Origin: Parapristionchus giblindavisi
Taxonomy: Eukaryota; Nematoda; Chromadorea; Rhabditida; Diplogasteridae
NCBI GenBank assembly: GCA_943737045.1
Contig: CALSFV010000235.1
Coordinates: forward strand, 868,001-932,000
DNA length: 64,000 nucleotides
Direction of reading: 5' to 3'
Below the pieces are notes generated by a model. That model searched no databases. It was not told where the DNA came from and was given only the letters and a program-made list of their open reading frames with translations. This document shows positions 44,653 to 54,949 of the stretch, piece by piece. A program made the position numbers and the translations under genes. Within the stretch, counting starts at the first letter, position 1. Every line of letters begins with the position of its first letter.

Positions 44653-45186
44653 TATGTTAAAAAATTGGCCGTGAGCAAAGCCCAATTGCATATTCTCCTT
44701 TCTCAGCAAGCAGTTGGCAAAATGATGAGAGCATCTCCTTCTCGTAGCTCACTCTCTCTTTCATTATTTATCTTTTCTGTTTCGTTCTGTTTAAAATTAC
44801 CGAAACGACAAGAAAAGCATGGCCAAAACCCCGTTTTACGCACTGTCCCGCCATATTTTCGTTTCTATGTCTTGATTTGAACACCACATAACTTGTAAGT
44901 GCTTTATCCACGTATGAAATGATTGAGCCTAACAAAATTAAAAGAAATATTTAGTAATTTACATAATGAATCGAAATGTCATCGTTCATTCTTCTCCCTT
45001 TCATTATATCATTCACCATTTCTATAGATTGGTTCACGTTTTATCTTCTCTCCCTTTCTATCATCCAGGTTTGTTTCTCATGGAACATTTTGTCATTTTG
45101 ACATTTGACATTTTGGCATTTGACATTTTGAATTTCATATAAGCTCGAGCTCCACACGAACTTCCCTAGGAGTTCCAGCTTAACGT
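44653..45186 (+). other. 5' flank of gene B
   Basis: About 530 bp between the Tc1 foldback and the gene. It holds a small tandem array of TTTGACATT/TTTGGCATT units (45085-45140) just upstream of the acceptor. Likely promoter region; no defined element recognised. Confidence 0.4.
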
Positions 45187-45199
45187 TGATATTTTCAGT
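45187..45199 (+). promoter_or_regulatory. Probable trans-splice acceptor of gene B
   Basis: GATATTTTCAG ends one base before the ATG at 45200. Strong acceptor consensus without a visible upstream coding exon fits spliced-leader trans-splicing; a 5' UTR cis intron is possible. Confidence 0.5.
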
Positions 45200-48100
45200 A
45201 TGATCGTCTATTTAGCTATATATGGCTTAATATTCATTCAATATACTTTAGTTCATTCCATTGACTTTTCCCAATGCGGATTATCAATGGTAAGATCCTT
45301 TTTGATTCAAGATTATCCGGTAGTTAAAATAATAATATTATCTGTTTCCATGTTATACTAACCTTGTTTTCAGTCCACGAATATGTAGTTAATGAGAATA
45401 TTTGATGAAATGTAATTAATAATGTAATTTACAACAAACCTTTTCACAGAAATGCTTCGTTGACTGGTCATGTAGAGACATCAAAAAGCAACTTCCCAGT
45501 AAAATCGTTGATTACACGTATATGGACAGTTTGGTCACACCGGGAACATGCAACCGAACAGTATCCATCAAGTGCGTTTAAAAAAATAATTTTAATATAT
45601 TTTCAACTCATTGAATGCTTTAATTAAGGACTCTTTCGGCTTTTCGTTGGCAATTCACGCTTGTTGACAAATCACTTAAACCTGGAAATGGAGTAAAACT
45701 GGAATGGAACAAACAAGCAATTGTCACATGCAACAGTTCTGGAATAGATTCGGAGTTCAACAAATCTATTAGTATGTTTTAAGCACCAGTTGGTTATTGT
45801 TTCACACACTTCAAAATTGATACACGGGCTTCAGAGTGTGAGCTGAACCGCGAACCGCTTTTCTGTATATTTTCACATATCATATAATACTCACAATGTC
45901 CGCGTCAAATATGAAATTGATTCTTTTTTCAGTTCGTCTCACTGATACTTCTGATTCTTCTGCCCGTGCTACAAATTGCTCTTTCATTATCGAATCCTCC
46001 GAAGAATTGGTAATTATTGTGCAATTTATTAGTTTAATTGAAATGCTCTGCGTGGGCTACCACTGATTTAATGTCCTGTTGCCCATGCAATTTAACAAAG
46101 TTCGAAAAAAGTTCGAAAGAAGGCCAACATCGATCTTAATAATCAGCCCTTTCCCATCCCTCTTTCACCATTCCCTGCAAGATGTAACATATTTCGTTCA
46201 TGATTATTTCGGTCAATGTGCAAAATCATTATAAAAGAAATAGTATGCTGTGACTTATACGACTTTTGCTACCATCCTGTCTTCACAGTTTATTCACGAA
46301 AATATTCGCCGGACACCACCTTTAAAAGAAACAATAAAGTGTTAAATATAACACTTCACAGGTCTCGTGTACTGAGGATTACACTTATTTCTTCTGTGTT
46401 CGACGAGTAGTGGAAAAATAAAACCATGGACAAAAACTTTCCAACCAACATAATACAATCACGGCAACATAAATATTTTGCAGCTTCTCCACCTCGAGAA
46501 GGAATTTCCTCTTACAGTGGACCGTAAATTGAGTCTCCCAAACAGTCGCAAAATTCTCCATCATAATCATATTCCTTTGGAGCATTACGAAGACGTGGTT
46601 GATCTAAGTGCGCTAATATCGATCGAGTACTTCTGTATGTATTGCTGATTTTCAGTGAAATGCGATATTTCGACAGAACAACTTCATTATGCCGATTGTC
46701 CCTCGGAGGAAGAATGTGCAGAATTAAATGAGATCCCGGATAACGGGTATAAGTGTCCCAAAGACTACTTTATGCGGTTAGTTCATGGACTATGTTAATA
46801 TTTAATATATGTATATTATGATAGGAAATCATAAATTATGATATGAATTATATTGTGCTTTTAGATATCGCGATGGAGATGGCAAATGGGAGAATAGCGA
46901 TTTGCTCAAGAGAACGTATTGCTCATTCTTTGTGGATAATTCTTCCGTTGCTCTGCCCTCAACAGCACGCGTTAAATGTAGCCGCAAACGTGAGATTGTT
47001 ACTATTAATCGATAAATCGATAAAAATCCATAATTGATCAATCGTTTCAGGATGTAGCCTGTGCAATCCCACCTTATCATCAACACAATGGGATGAGCCT
47101 TGCTTCAAGCACAAGGTATTGTGCGTATAAAATGTACTTGCATAAGAAAATGACAAACAGTGCTAACGAACGGAAGTCACAATCGAGAGGCGTGCGAGAT
47201 GTAGCCTTCTGCATCTCGCCCCGCCTCTCGATTGTCTCTCCGCTGCCTCTCTCTATCCCGGCTGACCTTCGCCGCGCGCTATATTATATATAAAAGAGAT
47301 CGGCATAGTTTCTGAACCATTCAAAACAAGAAAGTCTCTTGTGGGAGTGTTTGGCTACTCTCGAACCAAATAAACAAGTGTATTTTATACGGTCAATATG
47401 TTATATGTACCAAAATAACCCCGACGGTTTCTTCATGTCGTAACGCTGTCAATGTTACAACGATCGTGAGATGTGTAGATGCCGTCGCTCAAATTTTCCC
47501 GAACATGAAATCTGAAAAATCAATAATATATACAATAATATAATATTTAAAAACGACAATGTTCGAAAATCACTGTGTTCATCGAATTAGGTAAATTGGT
47601 TTTATGTATCTCTGCGTATTGGTTTGGTATGTTTTATGTATGGTTTTATGTAATTTGTTCTTCTGCCTTTTTCTCTGCGGTGCGGTCGGTTGGATTCTTC
47701 TCTCTCCACTCTCGACTACACTCGCCAATTCCATCAAGAAAAAAGGATAAACAGTTGAATCCCCTCCTAGAAGACTTTGGAAAGTCAGGAGCGGTATCTC
47801 CATCTTGTCAAGCAGGCCAGTTGGACGAACAACGCAATGTTTTCGTGGGTTATTTGAATGTTCTTATCAAGATTCTTTTTGGACGTTGTCTTGAATGGAG
47901 AAGAATTCTCTCAGAGACCGAAGGATAGAACTTGTGGATATGATGATACCCCCTGCTTTGACCCCCTCTACATATGACATGTAGACAGGATAAATTATTA
48001 TTATTATTATTATTTTATGTATCTATTTTTTCAGTGTCCTGACACGCACAAGATGCTGGTGCATGGCCAACTTAATCCTTCCAATCTACTAAAGTGTTCT

Positions 48101-51100
48101 GCCGAATCGAACGCTACCAGTGCTGTCTTCTCCTATAACTCGACTCATGTTCATTTAGCAGACATCAAATGCGTCAAGAAATGTTGGTTTTTTTGTTGGA
48201 ATTTTATCAATTAATCAAGACAAACTAATTGAAAGTAGCACTTCCACTGCATTTGAAGTGTGACATTCGAGATTGAAATCCGATATCTCGAGGATTTTAA
48301 TGATAAAGAAAACCGCTTAAAAGTTTGAATGCGAAAGAAAATTTCGTAATATTCTCAGCTTCTCGTCTTCACGAATTAAACGCGAGATCTCGATGATAAT
48401 GAAAACGATTTCGACTCTTGAGTCGAGTAGTATTATTGAATGTCACACCCTTTAGTTTAGAAACTGTAGTGTCATAAAGAACGATGTTAACGAATTACAT
48501 AACATGAAAGTTGTATTCAGCCGATTGCGCTGCAATATCGCCATCTACAGTATTCGAATGTCCTGATGACGCCGATGATTGTCTAAAGGCGAGTCTATAA
48601 ATATTAATTTTTTTTTAAATTATTGAATATTTTGTAGCCCAACTTCGAGAATAACAAGCATTCTTGCCCACCGACTCACCATCTATTCGTGCAGTCTAAG
48701 GGACAAGATGCCGAGGTATTACACGTTATCTAAATATGGAATGTTTACGCGAAGCCGAATCAAAATCCACACGCGTGGAACATGGAATCGTAGTATTTTG
48801 GGTCTCGTAAGTCCAGATGAGTACTGTAGTCAGTTACCATGACCATAGATCGTTTTCAATGGCAAAGCGCGAAAATTACATTAACTTAGCATGATAACAT
48901 AGCCCTCAATGCTTTCCATTGGGGAACCTACGAACACGGCCGGACTTTGGCATCGTTATAAAAGAAACAGCACCTTTTGTCTACCCGACCGTTATTTGTA
49001 AACCAATCAATAATTCTGATTCCAGGAAGGAACCGCTGCAACTTGTAATACGAACACGGGACAGTGGATGATTGGAGAAGAGGTGATCGAGGATTCGCTT
49101 GTGTATTGTATCAAGAAGAAAGATCAAGAAAGTGAGTAGAACATTTATTCGAAGCAAGCATGGAACATTTCGGCGTCGAAGCAGGCGTCTCTCTCTCTAT
49201 TCGTAGGGTGTTGGGTCCCAAGTTAAAATCCCTGGCTACTGTACAAGTTACGGTAGCCATCCATAATTGATACGGTAAATCCCTAGAGTAATTCTTTTGC
49301 ACCATTTTGCCCTTTGAGAATCAATATTCTATACGCTTGGGACAAACACAGCGTCTGTGCAACTATGTACATCTTTTACACAGTACATCTTTTTAGCCAC
49401 GTCAGTCCCCATGACGTCTTCTACACGCCAAGATCTCTCATCTGCGGGATCGATCCCGGACGTCGATCAAAGTGTGAGTGTTCCAAATGTTTCTTGTTTC
49501 ACAAAAATCAAGCAAGCAAGAGTTCGAACAGTAGTGTGGCGGTACTTAAGCGAGTGTGGTTGTGCGTTTTGTCCTTGATCACAGATTTTGTATTTTGAGT
49601 AGTGTCGGAAATGTCCGTTCCCTTCCCATTACAAGGGAAGTCTGGTTGGACGGTCCCGGACTTCGGGATGGGACATATACCATTCGATAGGTATCCGAAA
49701 AAGAAGATTTTTCATGTTGACCATTTTGGCAGAATGCCATTGGGCGCAGAGTTATTTGCATATTTCTCCGGATTTTCGCCTTACAATGAAACACATTTTC
49801 TGTGGGATAGCTTGTGTGGGAATCGAACTTGCAAGCAAAAGATACATAGACCATCCTCTTTAAGTAAAAATATTATAAAAATAAATTCATTTTAACCATT
49901 TCTTGTGTTGTTTACCACTCCTATTCACCACTGCTTGCTTTCGATCTCACAGAGAATGTCTTTCATTGTAGGGCGAAAATCCGGAGAAATATGCAAATAA
50001 TTCTGCGCCCAGGGGCATTCTGCCAAATTTGTCAACATGAAAAATCTTTTTCGGATACCTATCGAATGGTATATGTCCCATCCCGAAGTCCGGGACCGGC
50101 CAACCAGACTTCCCTTGTTAGTCAAGTTTGCCGTCTTTCCGATATTATCTCGCACGCATACGCTCTTCTGTACTCGACTCCGACTCGGCTACTAACACGT
50201 CTCGCATCAGCTTCGCCTAATTTATATTTCATCGCATTTTTTCTAAATTTGGCAAATGATGGCAAATGGGATTTCCTCCTTTCTTCATTTATTCCCCTGC
50301 TATTACAGAGGCTGACATTGAATGCAATAGAAGATTTATAAACGATCTAATTTCTGTTATTACCGGAATTTTTAGAAAAAGACAAATTTTAGTTTTTTTT
50401 TCTAATACCTTAATGTTAGCTTAGCTGCAAATTTGCGCAAACCTTCAACAATAAATTGTGCTAATATTACTCTCATAGGTTACAAATGATATTCGTCCTT
50501 CATCAACTACTACACAGTCTACATCAACGTACCCCGATGAATCTTCATCACTGGCTGATGGAAATGGTATCATTTCTAACTACTTTATTCAAACACTCGA
50601 AGATGGTATATAATACCCACGGTAGTTTCTGTCAAGGGAAAATTAAAGAATAGCGCATAAGAATAAATACGCCGTGGGGAGTCCACGAAACTCCTCATGG
50701 AACCGACTCCACGATGGGGGGGAGTCGCGAATACGACTCCCCCATCGTGGAGTCATATTCGTCCAAATATGTGTTATACATAACGCACCCGTATTATAAA
50801 GCATGTATAATTTTCGAAAAATTAAAAGGCAAATGACACTGATCCAAAAATTTTGGGTACTGTGCATTTTCAAAAATATTTTATCTAGAAACGTTCTCTT
50901 ATATGTGAGAAAATTTCGGGAGCTTACTCCAGTTACTATCTAGATTAAGTGTACTATCAACTGTGTCCTTTTGAGAGAGTTTGGAGTGAGCTAACCTTTC
51001 TCTATGGCAGTCCAGTTAGCACCTCTGACAAGGTAGCCACTTAACCTTACCACAACATTATCTAAGTTTGATATATCGATGTGAATCTTCATGGAATAAG

Positions 51101-52748
51101 GATTCTACAAAGTTAGGTAAATGCATCGTTACATTTGCCTTACGCGCCTACGCCGTCACGTAAAAAACGTTACATTTGGCGACGCTCGCGTCGACGTCAA
51201 TCTTGGAGTGTGTTGGGTCCCAAGGGGAAAACCCTGATTGTCATCAGGGGTACGGTAGGAAGTTACCGTAACCATCGATCAATAATGGTTGGCTACCGTA
51301 ACCTTTTACCGTACCTCTGATGGCATTCAGGGATTTCCACTTGGGAACCAACACATTCCAAAATTGACGTCGACGCGTGCGTCGCCAAATGTAACGTTTT
51401 TTACGCGACGGCGTAGGCGCGTCAGGCAAATGTAACGATGCAAAAGGGAGAGAAACCTCACTCAATGGCCTCTTCATTGCACACACTATTTCTTTGTTCT
51501 CTAACAACGAGAGAGCGTAGAGCGCTAAAGAGACCGTTGACAAAGGTTTCTGCCCCTTTAAGGTATCAAACTTAGATAATTATGTAGTAAGGTGAAGTGG
51601 TTCCCTTGTAAGAGCGTTTGCCGTGCGTGCATGAACAGCGACGCCGCCAACGCAATGGTATAGCTTGCGACGAACGCCCCCTCGGCGCAACGTATGTACA
51701 ATGCATCTATTTTTAGCCACATCGGTACCCGTGAGCTCGTCTACCCACCATCCAATCTCAACTACCGAGTCGCACCCGGTCGTCTATGGTCACATGGCAG
51801 AAAATGAGGTAATGTTTCAAATGTTTCTTCTTAAAAAATATTGAATCATCTGTTTTGTCGCAATGGGTCACAGTATTAATTCACTTTTGTAAGTAAAATA
51901 GTCCAAATATCTGCCACTTTGCATTTTTGTTGAGTTATTTCGCGACCTTATTAAAAAGCATTTATTTATAATGGAAAAATTGGCAAATTGAAGTTTTTCT
52001 ACACATAGCTCAGTGGTAGTATGCATGAACAACGGAAAACCGTTTTCCGGGAAAATGTGACGTTATTAGTGTTTTCCAAAAAATCCTCCGCCTACGCTAA
52101 TGACGTCACATTTTCCACGGACAACGGTTTTCCATTGTTCATGCATACGACCACAGATGCAACTCCTCAACAAGAGGTTGTGCTAATATTACTCGCATAG
52201 GTTACAACTGATATTCGACTTTCTTCAACAACAAGTACCACGCAGTCTGTATCAACTAACGCTGATGATGAATCTTCATCCCTGGCTGATCGAAATGGTA
52301 TTATTTCTAACTACTTTATTCAAGCACTCGAAGATAGAATACCCATGGTGGTTTCTGTCGAGGTATATTTAAAGAATAGTGCATAGAAAAAATGCTACCC
52401 CCCAATCGTGGAGCCGTATTCGTCCAAATATGTGTTATACATAACGCACCCGTATAATAAAGCATTTTCCTTTGAGCATGTATAATTTTCGAAAAATTTA
52501 AAGGCAAATCACACTGATAGGAAATGATGAATTTTCAAAAATATCTTACCAGTATGATTTGCGTATTAACTGTTTTTTTTCTCGTTGTTAAAATTTTGTT
52601 TCATTTTCTTTGGTTATTAAAAGATAAATTTGTCGGAAACTATTTTTTTCTTTTCAAAATTAAAGATAAAATATCGATTCAGGCGAGAAACAACAAGCGC
52701 AAGACGATGATGCCTACTTCTCCCTACTACATGATGAATGAGAGCTAA
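45200..52748 (+). CDS. Gene B: cysteine-rich ectodomain protein with Ser/Thr stalk and hydrophobic C-terminus
   Basis: Exons: 45200-45289, 45450-45571, 45629-45771, 45933-46009, 46484-46607, 46656-46776, 46865-46989, 47051-47115, 48035-48182, 48521-48588, 48638-48715, 49026-49131, 49397-49473, 50479-50566, 51717-51808, 52201-52297, 52521-52748. Phases join correctly through exon 16. The signal peptide (MIVYLAIYGLIFIQYTLVHS) leads into a Cys-rich region with CPSEEECAEL, YKCPKDYFMRYRDGDGKWEN, RCSLCNPTLSSTQWDEPC and CPDTHKMLVHG. CPPTHHLFVQ precedes CNTNTGQWMIGEEV: recurrent Cys ... G.W ... Cys modules, loosely like sushi or nematode C6-type domains, but no family can be assigned. Exons 13-16 form a Ser/Thr-rich stalk made by duplicating an exon pair. 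The last exon has an open frame with a membrane-spanning stretch (SMICVLTVFFLVVKILFHFL) and a basic tail, but splicing as drawn enters it one frame off and would end at a short tail ...CFFSRC. So the membrane anchor is uncertain. Intron 10 uses a GC donor (AAG|GCGAGT), shared with gene C. Confidence 0.75.
46010..46483 (+). other. Gene B intron 4, with dispersed repeat fragment
   Basis: 46268-46320 (CTGTCTTCACAGTTTATTC ... ATATTCGCCGGACACCACC) recurs around 61938-62130, where a LINE tail splits it. The frame at 46216-46410 is intronic and has no protein features. Confidence 0.5.
47117..47400 (+). repeat. LTR- or promoter-like insertion in gene B intron 8
   Basis: Bounded by CGTATAAAATGTACTTG and AAGTGTATTTTATACG in inverted order. 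Contains a TATA-like TATATTATATATAAAAG (about 47280) and AATAAA (about 47367). A diverged relative lies in gene C intron 8 (56943-57252) in corresponding orientation to its gene, so it may predate the gene duplication. A solo LTR is one reading; a MITE is another. Confidence 0.4.
47181..47235 (+). ncRNA. Strong short hairpin in gene B intron 8 (pre-miRNA-like)
   Basis: CAATCGAGAGGCG and GCGAGATG on the 5' side pair perfectly with CATCTCGC and CGCCTCTCGATTG on the 3' side, leaving a 1/2-nt internal bulge and a loop of about 10 nt. The 21-bp stem is the right size for a short pre-miRNA, but it may be a MITE relic. No expression evidence. Confidence 0.3.
47612..48012 (+). mobile_element. Retrotransposed LINE 3' fragment with target-site duplication
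   Basis: Flanked by the 12-bp direct repeat TTTTATGTATCT (47600-47611 and 48013-48024). The 3' end is a run of ATT trinucleotides, a common tail of non-LTR elements. The body (frame 47575-47928) shows no RT motif, so it is a short 5'-truncated 3' end or a SINE. It lies directly before the acceptor of exon 9 and supplies part of the intron end by duplication. Confidence 0.75.
48716..49025 (+). other. Gene B intron 11
   Basis: About 310 nt of intron between exons 11 and 12. I see no repeat or secondary element that I can name. Confidence 0.5.
49205..49300. mobile_element. GTGTTGGGTCCCAAG-type MITE, partial
   Basis: Shares GTGTTGGGTCCCAAG, a CCCTG block and TACGGTAGCC with the complete copies at 51208-51356 and 55502-55613; the right terminus is missing. 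Confidence 0.55.
49632..50117. mobile_element. Harbinger-like foldback in gene B stalk intron
   Basis: Ends CAAGGGAAGTCTGGTTGG and CCAACCAGACTTCCCTTG, flanked by TTA on both sides (49629-49631, 50118-50120). The 486-bp palindrome is centred about 49874. It shares the CAAGGGAAGT terminus with the element at 31551-32611. Confidence 0.8.
50456..50880 (+). repeat. Stalk-exon duplication, unit 1 (distal part)
   Basis: Together with 49370-49510 (exon 13) this block, holding exon 14, is repeated at 51700-51835 and 52173-52553. The copy of the last exon here has lost the acceptor and ATG region (near 50850-50870), so it is probably not used. Confidence 0.8.
50885..51030. mobile_element. MITE fragment related to 14400-14545
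   Basis: Shares GAGCTTACTCCAGT-like, TTTTGAGAGAGTTTGGAGT and GAGCTAACCTTTC-like blocks with the right part of the MITE at 14332-14559. Confidence 0.6.
51122..51442. mobile_element. Nested palindromic MITEs in gene B stalk intron
   Basis: Outer element: TGCATCGTTACATTTGCC at left and GGCAAATGTAACGATGCA at right. At its centre is the GTGTTGGGTCCCAAG-type element (about 51208-51356), itself palindromic. Both are non-coding. Confidence 0.75.
52020..52146. mobile_element. Small palindromic MITE, ATGCATGAACAACGG ends
   Basis: About 127 bp with inverted ends ATGCATGAACAACGGAAAAC / GTTTTCCATTGTTCATGCAT and an internal TGACGTCA box. The element at 53573-53910 has a similar layout. Confidence 0.7.
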
Positions 52749-53111
52749 GGAGCTGGGATAGGTGGTCCCGTCATCACACCCCCTATCCCGTCACCATTTA
52801 TGGCACCGAGTAAATGTGTGATTTTCCTTGTATTGTGCTTGTTGTTGAAAGACATTGAATAGGCGACATGGTATAAAACAGACATTACTTTTACAAGGGA
52901 AGTTATTGCAGAGGTTATTGCACCATGCAAATGCAGAACTTAGTAAACTTCTCCACCGTTGAAAAAATGAAAAATCACTACGCAAAACGCACTTCAAAAT
53001 TTTCGTGAGGGTTTTCCGAACATTTTAAAATGTATTTAATTTCATTGAGACATACGTTATTCGGTAGTACTTTCGGTGGTAGTACTTCAAAAATAACACT
53101 ACTATACAATA
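52749..53111. other. 3' flank of gene B
   Basis: Follows the stop of the open last-exon frame. An isolated TTACAAGGGAAGTTATTG (about 52890) resembles a Harbinger-like terminus without a visible partner. No further coding feature seen. Confidence 0.4.
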
Positions 53112-53230
53112 CACTGAGAATGAACTTACTTACTATTGAGTGACTCATTCACTAACTTAAGGGTACCATGTGAGTAGACGCTATATAGTAAGTCAATTGA
53201 TTGATTGACTAAGTCAATTCATTCTCAGTG
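53112..53230. mobile_element. Small TA-flanked MITE, CACTGAGAATGAA ends
   Basis: 119 bp between TA dinucleotides; inverted ends CACTGAGAATGAA / TTCATTCTCAGTG. Terminus related to the element at 54070. Confidence 0.75.
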
Positions 53231-53572
53231 TATACCGACCGACCGCCCTCCCTAAAGGAATCACGCCGTGGAACGCGGCGGTACGCCTATGCATCCTTGC
53301 GTATTATGGGCTGAATAATGTTTCTAAAAATATGAAAAGTGTGATGATGACAACTTGTTCCGATATGATTTATAAAGCCACAAAAACAAAAATATTGCCT
53401 TTTCAATATTATGCTTGCGAGCGTGGCAACAGTTTTTTTTAAAATTCTATCATTTCGGACCAATGTGGTAGCACAGGTTGATGGAGGTCCATCGCGATAT
53501 CGGTGAAAATTGAATAATAATTACAGGTTTATAATCAATTTGTCATTACTATTTATTGATCAGAGGCCGTAT

Positions 53573-53910
53573 CCATGAACGTTGGGAAACTTTTGCGGGC
53601 AAACGTGACGTCACAAGCGTTAGGGCTCTGGTATTTTGAAACTTAAAGTCTACTTAAACTACGTCACAGACTTTAAGTAGACTTTAAGTAAACTTAAAGT
53701 GAAAGAAAATTTGACGAAATCCATTACAGTATACCACACCACTTTAAGTAGACTTGCGTTTTACTTTAAGTTTACTTAAAGTCTACTTAAAGTGCGGAGT
53801 TTAGGTAGACTTTAAGTTTCAAAATACCAGATGGAAGGAACTCTGGCAAACGGCTCCGCCTACGGTTGTGATGTCACGCTTGTCGGCAAACGGTTTGCCA
53901 ACGTTCATGG
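53573..53910. mobile_element. Palindromic MITE carrying a nested ACTTAAGT MITE
   Basis: Outer ends CCATGAACGTTGG / CCAACGTTCATGG with GTGACGTCAC-like boxes. Inside, 53637-53831 is an ACTTAAGT-type MITE (TCTGGTATTTTGAAACTTAA at left, mirrored at right). Confidence 0.78.
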
Positions 53911-54069
53911 AACAAACAAAGACATTGTTGTGTAGTGTAATCTTATCCATTATGCATACTATAATTATCATATAGCTAATCCATAATAGCCATTGTGCAT
54001 TAATCTCCATTATCATATGCATTTCTCTATAGACATGATTATCGAATTCATTGCTTGAGTGATCTTGTA

Positions 54070-54405
54070 CACTGAGAGCAAACTTGCCCAAATATGGGGT
54101 AATCGTTACCCAACAACGTGTATCGGGGTATCCATTTGCCCATATTCGGGGTATTCTGATTACCCATGCATTTTGGAGATCCAGATCACCCATTATTTTA
54201 TTAAATAGATAAATAAATTATAGTGGAATGATAGTTAGATCAACATATCATGTCACCCTTGATTCGATATAGCTTTTCCTCTTTATTTTCATCTAATTTG
54301 TTCTCACCAAAAGTACCGCACGAAGCTGGATTCAACAGTTGGGGTAATCGTTTGCCAGGCAAATGGGGGTGGGTAACGATTTGCCAGGTAAGTTTGCTCT
54401 CAGTG
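54070..54405. mobile_element. TA-flanked MITE, CACTGAGAGCAAACTTGCC ends
   Basis: 336 bp with inverted ends CACTGAGAGCAAACTTGCC / AGTTTGCTCTCAGTG and TA on both sides. GGGGTAATCGTT-like repeats near each end. Confidence 0.78.
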
Positions 54406-54446
54406 TACAAATCCATTTTATTTTGATATATTTTATTTTACACTAA

Positions 54447-54925
54447 CAAGGGAATGGTCTTAGCTCATGGAAAGCAATCTGGGTGATATTTTGAATAAGC
54501 ATAGCTGGTCGTATTGTAAGATCATGTGTGAAACCAAAAATGTTGGCGTACCAAAAATCGGACTAAAATTTGGTCAAACTTGCTGAAACACTGCCCCAAA
54601 ACAATTAGAAATTCATGGTATCTTTCCTGACGGAACACAGCACCACGGTACTACTCCAGAAGCCTACATCGCCTCGAAAGGGGCGGAGCCATGATCAATT
54701 AGAGAAAAATAATACACGACCGCTGCAATTGTTCCCAACCCTCAGGGAACAGATCATGAATCGAAAAACGTTTTGAGGCAGTTTCAGCAAGTTTGACCAA
54801 ACCTTGGACCAATTGTCCGGCACGCCAGCATTTTTGGACTTCACTTATCATCTTGCATTACGTCCAGCTATGGCTGTTTATAATTCCACCCAGATTGCTT
54901 TCCATGATCTAGGATCATTTCCTGG
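54447..54925. mobile_element. Foldback MITE downstream of gene C
   Basis: Left AACAAGGGAATGGTC then AGCTCATGGAAAGCAATCTG; right CAGATTGCTTTCCATGATCT then ATTTCCTGGTT. About 480 bp, arms diverged. The CAAGGGAA terminus suggests the Harbinger-like group. Confidence 0.65.
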
Positions 54926-54949
54926 TTAGGCTACATATGGGGTTAGGAA

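Larger units (their letters stand above)
37521..44850 (+). repeat. 3665-bp tandem duplication present only in arm 2
   Basis: Units 37521-41185 and 41186-44850 are near-identical and in direct order; all features in one recur 3665 bp later. The junction at 41185/41186 joins CACTGTCCCG (from the gene 5' flank) to CGGGTTATCG (from inside the nested TTAA foldback) with 2 bp of shared sequence (GC), typical of end joining or template switching. Arm 1 has one unit only. Confidence 0.95.
32934..46004 (-). repeat. Giant inverted repeat, arm 2 (with internal tandem duplication)
   Basis: Reverse complement of 4808-14213 plus an extra 3665 bp. It runs from the mariner-like half (inner end) through SINE-body, CR1 RT, TTAA foldbacks and Tc1 foldback to gene B exons 1-4. 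Identity stays very high across transposon and gene sequence alike, including introns. Confidence 0.93.

Noticed and set aside
47575..47928. 117-codon frame in gene B intron 8
   Set aside because: It crosses the left target duplication of a retro-insertion, so it is a chance frame over two sequences.
49602..49895. 97-codon frame near gene B exon 13
   Set aside because: It lies within the arm of the Harbinger-like foldback, with a mirrored frame opposite.
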